Counted from the first letter of the stretch, positions 8,179 to 17,779 are shown. The stretch is DNA of 64,000 nt from Gemmatimonadaceae bacterium (GCA_025358925.1 JANYHT010000010.1:1-64000), one strand, 5' to 3'. A program made the numbers and translations. Notes: generated by a model from the letters alone, not told the origin.

Positions 8179-9044
8179 AAAAACAAATCTTCGAGATGAC
8201 CGCGTCGACGCTCCAAGCGCAACACACCCACGTTGTCGGTCACAGCCGCATCGCGAATGATGTCGTACACCAGGCGGAGCGCCTGCTCATCGGCTGTGTC
8301 TGGAAGTGAGACCAACACGCGTTCGCGGTCCTGTTGTGCGCGCACGCCCATGCGTACGAGATGCACAGTAAACGCAGCAGCGTCGCCATCCACTTCCACA
8401 ACCAGCGTGCCAGTTGCCTCCGTCAGCGCGCCTAATCCTTCCGCACGCAGCAATCGACCGTTTTCGATCAACACAAACCCGTCGCATATGCGTTCGAGTT
8501 CACCGAGTAGGTGTGAGGAGACCAGCACGGAAATTCCAAAGTCATGTCCGGTGCGCTGAATGAGCGCGAGCATCTCATCGCGGCCGGCTGGATCGAGACC
8601 GTTGGTCGGTTCGTCAAGAATCAACAAGCGCGGATCGTGCACCAAGGCTTGCGCCAGCTTCACACGTTGCGCCATGCCGGTGGAGTACCCACCCATCGGC
8701 CGATAGCGTTCTTCGAAAAGCCCGACGTGTCGTAATACTTCCGCAGCGCGTTCGCGCGATGCTGCCGCTGGCAATCCGGAGCATCGTGCGAGCCACGACA
8801 CAAATTCCGTCGCGCTCATATCGGGCGGCAGACAATCGTGTTCCGGCATGTAGCCCACCAACGCGCGAATGGCATCGCGATGACGCACGACATCATGACC
8901 GAACACCGTCGCAGTGCCACTCGTGGGATCAACAAGACCCAAGAGAATTTTGACGAGTGTACTTTTGCCAGCGCCGTTTGCGCCCACCAGCCCCGTAATG
9001 CCCGGCTGAATCGCAACGGTTAACGCATCAAGCGCGATGACCAC
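8175..9044 (-). CDS. ABC transporter ATP-binding protein, start uncertain
   Basis: Walker A is GANGAGKST, the signature is GYSTGMAQR, and Walker B is LLILDEP, as in ABC-2 export ATPases. The first standard start is GTG at 9044 (MVIALDAL), but this removes the first beta strand that these ATPases always have. The frame continues upstream as IIEADALSRRYG before that GTG, a perfect family N-terminus, with no ATG, GTG or TTG available before an upstream in-frame stop. A non-standard start such as ATT at 9077 (behind GGAG) or ATA at 9080 is therefore likely. It follows the YgiT-type gene with almost no gap. Confidence 0.88.
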   Translation of the reverse strand: MVIALDALTVAIQPGITGLVGANGAGKSTLVKILLGLVDPTSGTATVFGHDVVRHRDAIRALVGYMPEHDCLPPDMSATEFVSWLARCSGLPAAASRERAAEVLRHVGLFEERYRPMGGYSTGMAQRVKLAQALVHDPRLLILDEPTNGLDPAGRDEMLALIQRTGHDFGISVLVSSHLLGELERICDGFVLIENGRLLRAEGLGALTEATGTLVVEVDGDAAAFTVHLVRMGVRAQQDRERVLVSLPDTADEQALRLVYDIIRDAAVTDNVGVLRLERRRGHLEDLFL

Positions 9045-9088
9045 GCCATATCGTCGCGAAAGCGCGTCCGCCTCAATTATGGCGATGA

Positions 9089-9559
9089 TTACTCCGCAGC
9101 GATGGTCACAGGGTCTTCGGCGCTCACGGGTAACACCACGCCGGCCTTCGCCGCACGACGTTCGATCGTATCGCGATCCGCCAAACTACGCATCAGCGCG
9201 TCGGCTTCACGATTCTGCAAATACCGTCCCTTTTCCCAACCTTCGAGAATGCCTTTCGGCGTGCCGTAGCAGAGTTCCGCGAATTGCGGAATGGTGAGGC
9301 CGAGTGATTCACGGAGTTGCCGAATGCCTTTGGGCGTGAGCAGTCCGTGTGCGTCGCGAATTCGATCAGTCGCGGCCTTCTCCGCGGCATCGCGCTGTTC
9401 AATGGTGCGATTTTCATGGGCGCACTTTTCACATTGAAAAAATTCGCGTGTGACGTCGGCCGCCATGCCACTCAATCGCATGGTGACCGCCTCGGTTTGG
9501 AGCGCGTAACGACCGCCGCAGCCGCGGTGGAGGGTGCCGTGCAGTGTCGCCAGACTCAT
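9089..9559 (-). CDS. YgiT-type zinc finger / helix-turn-helix protein
   Basis: The 156-residue protein has a central CEKCAHEN zinc-binding pair preceded by an upstream Cys (RGCGGRY), then an Xre-like HTH (LLTPKGIRQLRESLGLTIPQFAELCYG). This layout is known from MqsA/YgiT-like antitoxins and related regulators. No MqsR-like toxin is next to it. Instead its TAA at 9089-9091 adjoins the first ABC ATPase, so here it is more likely a repressor of the transporter operon. Its ATG at 9559 diverges from the EAL/HDOD gene, leaving about 100 bases for promoters of both. Confidence 0.8.
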   Translation of the reverse strand: MSLATLHGTLHRGCGGRYALQTEAVTMRLSGMAADVTREFFQCEKCAHENRTIEQRDAAEKAATDRIRDAHGLLTPKGIRQLRESLGLTIPQFAELCYGTPKGILEGWEKGRYLQNREADALMRSLADRDTIERRAAKAGVVLPVSAEDPVTIAAE

Positions 9560-9663
9560 GGAGGACAGTTCAGGAAGTGTCGTGCGGGGTGACTGAATCG
9601 TCGAAGGTTCGCTATGTGGAAGGTAAATGCGCCACCCACTCCATCGCTCCGGTTTGGTTTGTC

Positions 9664-10884
9664 ATGCCCAGCTTCTGTCTCGTTCGTCAACCCGTGTTTG
9701 GTGCCAACGGCGTCCTCCTCGGCTATGAAATCCGCTTTCGCAATGCGGAAGATGGACAGCACGCATTTTCGCAGAGCTTTCTGACCGGGTCGTTCGACGT
9801 CGCCCGTGCGAATTTGCCGGCTTTTCTCGTGGCGACGCGCGAACAGCTTTTGGACGACGCGTTTCAAATGGGCGATCCGGCAAATGCGATTCTGCTGCTG
9901 CCGCCCGATCTCTTGGTCGACGACGACGTGGTGCATGCCGTCGCACGGCATCGCGAGCGTGGTGGTACGATCGTACTCGATGGGCTGACCGACGCGGTGT
10001 CGCCATCGGAGGCGTTGTTGCCTCAGGCAACGTGGGTCCGCATGGATGTGCGCCTGCTGGGTGCGGATGAACTCTCGCGTGTGTGCGCGCGGGTGGTCGG
10101 TACTGGTGCGACACGCGCGCGAACGCCGCGACTGCTGGCCGGATATGTCTCGGATCAAACGCAATACGCTGCGACGACGGCACTGAAATTTGATGCGTTT
10201 CAGGGCATGTTTTTTAGTCGTGCCGAGCCGTTGCCTGCGGCCGACTTGCCGTCGACCACCGTGTCGGCGATGCGGCTCATGGGATTGGCGCGCAATGAAA
10301 ATGTGAAAGACCGCGAGCTTGAAGACGTGATCTCTACCGACCCGGTGTTGACGTTCCAACTCTTGCGTCTCGTGAATTCGGCCGCAACCGGTCTGCGTGG
10401 CGTCAGCTCCATTGGACAAGCGCTGCGGTTAATTGGTCGCTCGGCGTTTATGCGTTGGATGGCCGTCGCGGTGGCCGCGTCGCGTCGTTCAACGAATGGC
10501 GTCGATCAGGAATTGGTGCGTCACGCGGTGGAACGCGGACGTTTGCTGGAGCAATTGGCCGGCGGTCCACGTGAAGCGGGGACGCTGTTTTTGGTCGGAC
10601 TATTTTCATTACTCGACTCCGTTTTTCGGATGCCGCTGCCTGAAATAGTGTCGCGCGTCGCCTTGAGTGACGATGCGACGGCAGCGTTGCTTGAGGGGAC
10701 TGGACCATACGCTGACGCACTCGCGTTTGCCGATTCGTACGAACTTGGCATGTTTGAACACGCGCAAGAGTTGGCCACGGCCATGCACGTCGATCCGGCG
10801 AAGTTGAACGAGTTTTACACGACGGCGATGGCGTGGACTGCGGAGACGTTGTCACCGTCGCTTGAAGGCGCAGCTCGCGCGTAG
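9664..10884 (+). CDS. EAL/HDOD-domain signalling protein
   Basis: Start taken at ATG 9664 (MPSFCLVRQPVF), where family similarity begins; the frame is open 40 codons further up. The N-terminal half resembles a degenerate EAL domain (RQPVFGANGVLLGYEIRF, later FDAFQGMFFS). The C-terminal half is an HDOD domain (ISTDPVLTFQLLRLVNSAATG, SIGQALRLIGRSAFMRW). EAL-HDOD (YuxH-like) proteins usually lack phosphodiesterase activity and act as scaffolds linked to c-di-GMP control. The EAL catalytic glutamate motif is not present in recognisable form, consistent with that. Confidence 0.85.
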   Translation: MPSFCLVRQPVFGANGVLLGYEIRFRNAEDGQHAFSQSFLTGSFDVARANLPAFLVATREQLLDDAFQMGDPANAILLLPPDLLVDDDVVHAVARHRERGGTIVLDGLTDAVSPSEALLPQATWVRMDVRLLGADELSRVCARVVGTGATRARTPRLLAGYVSDQTQYAATTALKFDAFQGMFFSRAEPLPAADLPSTTVSAMRLMGLARNENVKDRELEDVISTDPVLTFQLLRLVNSAATGLRGVSSIGQALRLIGRSAFMRWMAVAVAASRRSTNGVDQELVRHAVERGRLLEQLAGGPREAGTLFLVGLFSLLDSVFRMPLPEIVSRVALSDDATAALLEGTGPYADALAFADSYELGMFEHAQELATAMHVDPAKLNEFYTTAMAWTAETLSPSLEGAARA

Positions 10885-10909
10885 TCACGCGCCGCACTAG
10901 TCTGCCGGT

Positions 10910-11479
10910 ATGACTCGTCTTCTTCAATACACCGCCGTGAGCCGCGTGCTTATGTGTTGCGCGTTAGTCGTTGCCGTGCTGGCCGGCTGCAGCACTCAAG
11001 ACCGGCCCGAAGCCGCGCACATTCGCGATACGACGACGCTCATTCCACCACGCATCGCGTCACCTGGCGATCCATCGTGTCCGCGCGATGGTTTATGGAA
11101 GAGCTGCGCGCTGGTGAGTCGGATGGTGCGCGCGGGACTCGTGTTTACCGCTACCGGCGAAACGACAAGAGTGGCCTACCTCAAGCCGCGCGCCATTCAC
11201 TATCGGGTGGGGAAGAACGCGTCGATGCTGGCGTTTTTCTATCCGGATACGGCCAGCGCGACACGCGCCTTCCTGGCGTTAGACACGATTCGTCTCACGC
11301 CGCGCGGCGACACGATTGGCGCGTGGCCTTCTCGGCCGACCGTGATTCGATCGGCGAATTTGTTGGTAGCGTTGTTTGATGCGGGAGGTACGCAGGCGGA
11401 GCGTATCGCGCTGGCCATTACGGCCGGAGCTCCGCAGGCGTACATGGCTCCGGTGTTGCCAAAAGCGCCGATTCCCTGA
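10910..11479 (+). CDS. Putative lipoprotein, function unknown
   Basis: The 189-residue protein starts with an n-region, a hydrophobic stretch and lipobox LAGC (Cys about residue 27), so it should be lipidated. The rest has no family I recognise; it contains FYPDTASATRAFLALDT and a DGLWKSCALVSRM segment. It follows the EAL/HDOD gene by 25 bases on the same strand and may be co-transcribed. The reading frame is supported by the lipobox and consistent codon use. Confidence 0.6.
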   Translation: MTRLLQYTAVSRVLMCCALVVAVLAGCSTQDRPEAAHIRDTTTLIPPRIASPGDPSCPRDGLWKSCALVSRMVRAGLVFTATGETTRVAYLKPRAIHYRVGKNASMLAFFYPDTASATRAFLALDTIRLTPRGDTIGAWPSRPTVIRSANLLVALFDAGGTQAERIALAITAGAPQAYMAPVLPKAPIP

Positions 11480-11684
11480 CCCTACTTTGTACGGAGTATC
11501 TTCGGTAAACCGTGTTGTAGAGTTTGGTAGCGAGTATTTTTTGCGTTTGTGAGCGTTTTGGCTCTGCAATCTGCATTTTACTCTAGAATTTTTAGCGCGG
11601 CAGCACCAGTTTTCTGCATAACGAGCACGATCTCTCCTACATGTGATTGCGCGCTCGGCTCACCATTTTGAGGTTCATTCGGCC

Positions 11685-13907
11685 ATGGCTTCACCGAACA
11701 ATCCGCGCAGCATGGCGCTGCGCGAAGTCACGACGCGCCCCGTTCGCATTACCCCTCGTCCCGAAGAAAATGGCGTGCAACAGCCTGTGAGCGCCTGGTA
11801 TGGCTGCAACACGCTGAGCCTGCGCCAGATGCGCGCTAAACTTCCCAAATCCGTCTATCAGAAACTTGCCGCCGCCATCCGGCTCGGCAAAAAGCTCGAT
11901 TCTGATATCGCGCCAACCGTCGCGCAGGTCATCAAGGAATGGGCAATTTCGCGCGGCGTTTCGCACTTCACGCACTGGTTTCAGCCACAAACGGGACTCA
12001 CGGCCGAAAAACATGATGCGTTCCTGAACTTCGACGAGAACAAACTGCCCATCGAATCGTTCACGGGTGAGCAACTCATTCAGTCGGAGCCGGACGCTTC
12101 GAGCTTTCCGTCGGGTGGTTTGCGCGCGACATGGGAAGCGCGCGGCTATACGGCGTGGAATCCGTCATCACCAGTCTTTATTTCGGAAACCGGTGGCACG
12201 AAGTATCTCTGCGTGCCGTCCGTGTTTATCGGGTATAACGGCGAAGCGTTGGACGAAGTCACGCCGTTGCTGCGCAGCTCCGACGTGTTGTCTGCGCGCG
12301 CGATGGAACTCCTCGAAATTATCGGCGACAAAGGCGTCTTACGTGTCACAACGACGCTTGGCGCGGAGCAAGAGTTTTTCCTGATTGATCGCGCGCATTT
12401 CGCGTTACGCCCTGATTTGATCATGGCCAACCGCGCACTCGTTGGCGCGCCGCCACCACGCGGTCAACAACTCGAAGATCACTACTTCGGTGGTATTCCC
12501 GAGCGCGTGCAAGCGTGCATTAGTGAAGTCGAACTCGAGCTGTACAAGCTCGGCGTGCCGATCGTCACGCGTCACAACGAAGTGGCGCCGTGTCAGTTCG
12601 AAATGGCGCCGATTTTTGAAGACACCGACATCGCGACGGATCACAACCAGCTCGTCATGGCAATCTTGCGCAAAGTCGCGCTCCGTCATGGTCTGCAAGC
12701 AATTGTTGCGGAGAAGCCGTTTGCGGGCGTGAACGGGTCTGGCAAGCATTGCAACTGGTCGATGGCAATCACATCGGACAACGATCTTGATGGCACGAAC
12801 TTGCTCAAGCCGGGCAAAACGCCGCATCAAAATCTGCGCTTCTTGATGTTCTTGGCGGCGGTGCTGAAGGGGGTACACAAGCATGCCGGTCTGTTGCGCG
12901 CGGGTATTGCCACGAGCGGTAATGAACATCGACTGGGCGCCAACGAAGCACCACCGGCCATTATTTCCGCGTTTGTCGGAAGCATGTTGACGCGCGTGAT
13001 CGAAGACATTGCAGCAGCCAAAACGTCGCCGACGAATGCGGAACAGGCGATGCTGAAATTGGGCGTTGCGAAACTGCCTGAGGTGGAGCAGGACAACACG
13101 GATCGCAATCGCACATCCCCGTTCGCCTTTACCGGAGCGAAGTTTGAATTTCGCGCGGTTGGTGGTTCGCAGAGCATTGCGTTTCCCGTGATGCTGCTGC
13201 AGGCCGCAGTCGCCGAAGCGATTAGCGATCTGACTGAGAAGTTGCGCAAAGAACTCAAGACCATCAAAAGCACGGACGATGCGGTGTTGAAAGTGGTGCG
13301 CGCCGCGTTTAAAGAAACGGCGGCGGTACGCTTTGAGGGCAACAACTATGCGGATGAGTGGGTGGTTGAAGCGCAGCGCCGTGGCTTACTCAACCTGCGC
13401 CGCACGCCGGAAGCGTTGGCACAACTCACAACAGATGAAGCGAAGTCGCTCTTTAAATCCACGGGCATTCTCACGTCTGTGGAGTTGGAGAGTCGCTACC
13501 ATGTGCGCCTCGAACGCTACATCAAAGATATTTTGATCGAGTTGCACACGATTCAAGAGATGGTGGATACGCAGATTCTCCCTGCCTCGTACGCATATCT
13601 TGGTTCGATTGCGAGTGCGGCAGGCCAAGGGCATGCGGCAGGCATCAACATGCAACCGCTCGTTGATGCGGCCAACGCAACAAGCAAGCTGGTCGCCACC
13701 TTGCAGAAGAAGCGCTCCGAGTTGGCAAAGGTCACCACGAAGGCCGAGGCGTTGCATCAGGATGCGGCGGCGCAGGCAACGTACCTCACGTCGACTGGCT
13801 GCGACACGATGGCTGAAGTGCGCGATGCCGCCGATGCGCTAGAGCTTGTGGTGGGTGATGAGTATTGGCCGTTGCCGCGCTACCGTGAGATGTTGTTTCC
13901 GGTGTGA
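11685..13907 (+). CDS. glnN: Glutamine synthetase type III
   Basis: About 740 residues, the usual length for GS III (types I and II are much shorter). Key features are the N-terminal WYGCNTLSLRQMR, THWFQPQTGLTAEKHDAF, GAEQEFFLIDR, and NEVAPCQFEMAPIFE in the active site, followed by KPFAGVNGSGKHCNWS. It catalyses ATP-dependent synthesis of glutamine from glutamate and ammonia in the cytoplasm, as a dodecamer of two hexamer rings. ATG 11685 is chosen over GTG 11643, which lacks a ribosome site; ATG 11712 is also possible. The upstream 11480-11640 is AT-rich and probably holds the promoter. A strong hairpin follows the stop. Confidence 0.95.
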   Translation: MASPNNPRSMALREVTTRPVRITPRPEENGVQQPVSAWYGCNTLSLRQMRAKLPKSVYQKLAAAIRLGKKLDSDIAPTVAQVIKEWAISRGVSHFTHWFQPQTGLTAEKHDAFLNFDENKLPIESFTGEQLIQSEPDASSFPSGGLRATWEARGYTAWNPSSPVFISETGGTKYLCVPSVFIGYNGEALDEVTPLLRSSDVLSARAMELLEIIGDKGVLRVTTTLGAEQEFFLIDRAHFALRPDLIMANRALVGAPPPRGQQLEDHYFGGIPERVQACISEVELELYKLGVPIVTRHNEVAPCQFEMAPIFEDTDIATDHNQLVMAILRKVALRHGLQAIVAEKPFAGVNGSGKHCNWSMAITSDNDLDGTNLLKPGKTPHQNLRFLMFLAAVLKGVHKHAGLLRAGIATSGNEHRLGANEAPPAIISAFVGSMLTRVIEDIAAAKTSPTNAEQAMLKLGVAKLPEVEQDNTDRNRTSPFAFTGAKFEFRAVGGSQSIAFPVMLLQAAVAEAISDLTEKLRKELKTIKSTDDAVLKVVRAAFKETAAVRFEGNNYADEWVVEAQRRGLLNLRRTPEALAQLTTDEAKSLFKSTGILTSVELESRYHVRLERYIKDILIELHTIQEMVDTQILPASYAYLGSIASAAGQGHAAGINMQPLVDAANATSKLVATLQKKRSELAKVTTKAEALHQDAAAQATYLTSTGCDTMAEVRDAADALELVVGDEYWPLPRYREMLFPV

Positions 13908-13936
13908 GTGCGGTTGCTGATTTTGTGTGGTGTCGT

Positions 13937-13972
13937 ACAACGGGCCGACGCTTAGAAGCGTCGGCCCGTTGT
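13937..13972 (+). terminator. Long GC-rich hairpin after glutamine synthetase
   Basis: A 16-17 base perfect stem (arms ACAACGGGCCGACGCTT and the complement) closes on a very short loop. There is no T-run after it, so it may stop transcription by structure alone or protect the 3' end. Confidence 0.7.
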
Positions 13973-13979
13973 GTATCGG

Positions 13980-14397
13980 TCTGACCGAGCAGCAACAGCA
14001 TAACAGCACAGCAAGTACGCCTATACGAACAGAAGCCAGGAAAACGCACGGATACCGCGCATCGTCTTGTATCTGTTCAGTTTATCCGTGTCCGTTTGCA
14101 GATGCGATGCGTTGGTTGAACCACAACTGCAAGCCGCGAATTTCTGCGAATGAACGCGAATGTGCTCCGAATGACATTCCAGCTGGATCGAGCGTTGCCA
14201 GTATCGCATTTTTATTGTAAAAAGGTGCGACGCCAGCCGCACGTCGACACGCCACTTGGCATTGCACCGTCCAAATTCGCGTCATTCGCGTAATTCGCGT
14301 AATTCGCGGTGGGCAGTGGCTGGTTGGCAACCCGTGTCTATTCAGGGTATCCCTGTCCTTGCCGTTCCGCCGTTCGTCTCCGGCACCAAACACAACG
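13980..14397. repeat. Intergenic region with ATTCGCG-type repeat mosaic
   Basis: No gene is seen in these about 420 bases. At 14277-14312 short units of the form ATTCGCGT/AATTCGCGT occur four times in a row. Around 14133-14165 similar pieces (GCGAATTTCTGCGAATG, AACGCGAATG) occur, and 14080-14100 has a GTTTATCCGTGTCCG piece. Such low-complexity, TTCGCG-rich intergenic mosaics recur in several bacterial phyla. A related piece lies at 39388-39440 in this window. Confidence 0.5.
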
Positions 14398-14964
14398 CTA
14401 CTCCCCCAGCGCCCTGATAAACAGCGCATTGATATCAACCGCCAGTACATCCGAAGTACCGTCCGCACGCCACACCAGTCGCTCATCAAGCAACTCCGCG
14501 CGTTCATCCGTCGGCAACCATCGCTCAATCACACGTGCCGATACGTCGACAATCCAATATTCAACATCCATACGCTGGTACAAGCGACGCTTTCGCACCC
14601 GATCTGTTCGACCCGAACTCGGTGACAAAATTTCCACCACCAGCAGCAAGCGCGACGCAGCCTCCCAATTCACAGGGAGTTTCCCGTTGATCGCCGGCAC
14701 GACAAAAATATCCGGCTGCACCAGCGTGAATAGGTCTGGTTCAATTTCGCCTGGACCATTGAGCACGTAGCCAATACCGTCGCGCCGCACGTAGTCACGG
14801 AGCAGGAGCGTGAGTTCTACCGCCACCGACTGATGTGAAAACGCCGGACCGGGACTCACAAAGAGTTCTCCGTCAATAACCTCGTACTGCTTTCCCGGCT
14901 CCTGCGGAAGCGCACGCACTTCCGCAGCGGTCCAGCGACGTGACTCAATTGCAGGCATGGCCAT
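14398..14964 (-). CDS. Uma2-family (DUF820) putative endonuclease
   Basis: Start placed at ATG 14964 (MAMPAIESRRW); an upstream extension to 15189 runs over the next gene's promoter and lacks family similarity. The 188-residue protein has YEVIDGELFVSPGPAFSHQ, PDIFVV and the LLLVVEILSPSS-R-x-K pattern, the PD-(D/E)XK nuclease-like core of Uma2. The E-x-L-S-P-S and downstream Lys are present. These proteins are common in many copies in cyanobacteria and other bacteria, and their role is unknown. Confidence 0.88.
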   Translation of the reverse strand: MAMPAIESRRWTAAEVRALPQEPGKQYEVIDGELFVSPGPAFSHQSVAVELTLLLRDYVRRDGIGYVLNGPGEIEPDLFTLVQPDIFVVPAINGKLPVNWEAASRLLLVVEILSPSSGRTDRVRKRRLYQRMDVEYWIVDVSARVIERWLPTDERAELLDERLVWRADGTSDVLAVDINALFIRALGE

Positions 14965-15165
14965 AGTATGCTCGGCTCGGCAAACGGTGTGCAAGGGTGC
15001 ATGCACCACGATGGTCGAGTTCACTGTTGGCACGGTCACCAATCCGTTGCCTCCGTTGCCTTTCCGATGCGCGAGTCTAGCGCGCCGCGCACCCGCAGCG
15101 CAGCATCCAGGAGCAACGACAAACCACGCATCACGGTCGTGCAATTTCTGCATTCGGAGCGCTGC

Positions 15166-15576
15166 ATGGGAACGATCGACATTGCCCAACGTCTTGTCGC
15201 GCTAATCGGCCCGTGGGATGGTGTTGACGTCAGCCCAGCGCGGTTCGGGACCGTCGAATTTCGCGTTCAACGCCGTGAAATCGGACACGTCCATGCGTCT
15301 GGTGTTGCCGACTTACCGTTTCCCGTACGTATGCGACGCGATCTCGTCTCTGGCGGTCGCGCCTCGCCACACCGCACACTACCGCATTCCGGGTGGGTGA
15401 GTTTTTACATTCGCACGGAAAATGATATTCCGGCCGCCGTCGAACTCTTTCGACTCAACTACGATCGACTGCGCGGACTCGATGCGCGTGGACGCGATGC
15501 ACGCAGCGGCCTGTCGCCGATCACCGGTACCATCACTATCCTCGGCGATCATGCTGCGGACGATTTACCCGCGTAG
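15166..15576 (+). CDS. Luciferase-domain (DUF5519-like) protein
   Basis: Start at ATG 15166 (MGTIDIAQRL) where similarity begins. The protein of about 136 residues shows the family pattern: GTVEFRVQRREIGHVH, then DLPFPVRMRRDLV, LPHSGWVSFYIRTENDI and a final LFRLNYDRL. Despite the family name (PF17648-type), most bacterial members have no shown light-emitting activity and the function is unknown. It is divergent from the Uma2 gene and 70 bases before the S9 peptidase. Confidence 0.75.
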   Translation: MGTIDIAQRLVALIGPWDGVDVSPARFGTVEFRVQRREIGHVHASGVADLPFPVRMRRDLVSGGRASPHRTLPHSGWVSFYIRTENDIPAAVELFRLNYDRLRGLDARGRDARSGLSPITGTITILGDHAADDLPA

Positions 15577-15646
15577 CGCGTATAGGTGTACAAGACCAAA
15601 TAACACGGCCCCCAATCGTTTCCACGACTGTCCCGGACTCTCATCG

Positions 15647-17779
15647 ATGTCGCATCAGCCGTTGTCCATTACCGCAACCGCACGACGCAGCCTGTGCGCA
15701 CCACTCATCGCGCTCACCGTCGCGCTGCCCGTCGCCACACACGCGCAAGACCGGCTCAAGTCCATGCCGGGGTACGAACAATATCAGCGCATGGCCAGCC
15801 AAATTCCTGGCTCGGTGAAGCCTGGAGCAGTCACCGTGAAATGGGCGGCCGATAGTCGGAGTTTTGACTATTCGCTCGACGGCGCGCGCATGCGTTTCGA
15901 TATCACGACGCGGAAGGCCGCGCCGACAGCGAACGATGCCGCGACACTAAATGGGCGTGGCGGGCGTGGTTTCGGCGGCGGTCCCGCACGCGGACGCCAA
16001 GTCACGTCTGCTTTGTCACCCGACAGCACGCGCAAAGCGTTTTATCGTGAGCGCAATTTGTACGTGAGCGATACGTCAGGTCGCAACGAATTTCCCGTCA
16101 CAACCGATGGTAGTGAAGCCAAGCGCATCAAGTACGGCACCGCATCATGGGTCTATGGCGAAGAGCTCGGCCAGATTACCGCTATGTGGTGGAATCCCAC
16201 TGGTACCAAAATCGCGTACTATCGCTTCGACGAAAGCCCGGTGAAGGACTACTACTTGGGCATGGATCAAACGAAGGTGCAGGCCGCGGTCGACATTGAA
16301 GCATACCCGAAAGCTGGCGCACCAAATCCGGTGGTCGATGTTTATGTGTACGATGTTGCAACGAAGCAAACCGTGAAGCTGGATGTCCGCGATGGTAAGC
16401 TGTCCGCCAATGATGTTGTTGGATACTACGTCTACCACGTGGCATGGTCGCCCGATGGTAAATCGCTCACGTTCAATCGCACCAATCGTCGACAAAATAC
16501 GCTCGACTTCACCGCCTGTGATCCGGAGAAAGGATCCTGTCACGTTGTGGTGCACGAGGAGTGGCCCGCCAGTTGGATTGAGAACAATCCGTCCATGCAA
16601 TATTTGGCCGATGGACAGCGCTTTATCTGGGCATCAGAACGTACAGGCTTTCGGAACTTCTACTTGTATGACATGAGCGGCAAACTGCTCACGACACTCA
16701 CCAATCATGCATTCGAAGTCGCCAACGTTGTGAAGGTTGATGAAGTGGCGAAAACGATGTGGTATATGGCGCGCGATGGCGACAATCACATGAAGATGCA
16801 GCTGCATCGAGTCTCGCTTGACGGCAAACTGGATCGTCGGCTCACTGACGTCGCGTCGAACCATTCACCGCAGATCTCACCAGACGGCAAGTGGTTTGTT
16901 GACGTGACGCAAACGCACGATCAAGCGCCCATTACCAGTCTCGTCGAAGTCGCAAGTGGTAAAGTGGTCGCCGAATTGGCGAAGAGCGACATGACCAAGT
17001 TTGATGCGCTCAAGTTGCAACGTTCGGAACTCTATACGTACAAGGCGGCCGACGGCGTCACCGACTTGCACGGACTCATCTTCAAGCCGTCAAATTTCGA
17101 TGCGAGCAAGAAATATCCAGTGCTCGTCACCGTGTACGCCGGGCCCGCAACGAATGGCGCACGCGAAACGTTTTCTCTGCCGAGTGCGCTGACCGAGTAT
17201 GGGTTTATTGTGTTGTCACTTGATTCGCGCAGTGCCGCGGGTCGCGGAAAAAAGTTTCTTGATGCGATCTATCAGAAACTCGGCACCGTCGAAATTGATG
17301 ATCAGGCGGCGGGCGTGACGGCGTTGAAAAATCGACCGTACGTGGACTTGCAGCGTGTTGGAATTTTTGGCACCTCATACGGCGGGTACGCGTCGGCCTT
17401 GGCCATTCTGCGATATCCAACGGTGTTTCAGGCGGCAAGTGCGTCGTCAGCCGTCACAGATTGGCGCAATTACGATACGATTTACACCGAACGTTACATG
17501 TGGATTCCGCAAGAGAATGCGGGCTACGAAGAAGGAAGCGCAGCCAAGTATGCGGACAAACTTACGGGTCGCTTGATGCTCTATTACGGCACAGCAGACA
17601 ACAACGTGCATCCATCTAACACGATGCAGTTGGTCACCGCGCTACAGAAGGCCGGCAAATCGTTTGAACTTCAAGTGGGTCCCGATCAGGGACACACCGG
17701 ATTGAATCAGGCGCGCATGATGGAGTTTTTCATCGAGAATCTCGTGCTCAAGCCCATCTCAAATCGCGCTGCGATGTAG
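15647..17779 (+). CDS. S9-family (DPP IV-like) prolyl peptidase, secreted
   Basis: Start at ATG 15647 gives a signal peptide (LIALTVALPVATHA-QD); the frame before it has no support. About 710 residues: an N-terminal beta-propeller domain (DPP IV N-terminal type) and a C-terminal alpha/beta hydrolase. The nucleophile motif is GTSYGGYAS, the acid lies in YYGTADNNVHPSN and the His in DQGHTGLN. It should cleave dipeptides after proline or alanine in the periplasm. The stop codon abuts the stop of the convergent gene with no gap. Confidence 0.92.
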   Translation: MSHQPLSITATARRSLCAPLIALTVALPVATHAQDRLKSMPGYEQYQRMASQIPGSVKPGAVTVKWAADSRSFDYSLDGARMRFDITTRKAAPTANDAATLNGRGGRGFGGGPARGRQVTSALSPDSTRKAFYRERNLYVSDTSGRNEFPVTTDGSEAKRIKYGTASWVYGEELGQITAMWWNPTGTKIAYYRFDESPVKDYYLGMDQTKVQAAVDIEAYPKAGAPNPVVDVYVYDVATKQTVKLDVRDGKLSANDVVGYYVYHVAWSPDGKSLTFNRTNRRQNTLDFTACDPEKGSCHVVVHEEWPASWIENNPSMQYLADGQRFIWASERTGFRNFYLYDMSGKLLTTLTNHAFEVANVVKVDEVAKTMWYMARDGDNHMKMQLHRVSLDGKLDRRLTDVASNHSPQISPDGKWFVDVTQTHDQAPITSLVEVASGKVVAELAKSDMTKFDALKLQRSELYTYKAADGVTDLHGLIFKPSNFDASKKYPVLVTVYAGPATNGARETFSLPSALTEYGFIVLSLDSRSAAGRGKKFLDAIYQKLGTVEIDDQAAGVTALKNRPYVDLQRVGIFGTSYGGYASALAILRYPTVFQAASASSAVTDWRNYDTIYTERYMWIPQENAGYEEGSAAKYADKLTGRLMLYYGTADNNVHPSNTMQLVTALQKAGKSFELQVGPDQGHTGLNQARMMEFFIENLVLKPISNRAAM

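Noticed and set aside
9089-9559. MqsA antitoxin of an MqsRA pair
   Set aside because: No MqsR-like toxin on either side; the neighbour is an ABC operon.
14968-15165. Longer N-terminus of the luciferase-like protein
   Set aside because: The added 66 residues lack similarity and overlap the promoter area of the divergent Uma2 gene.
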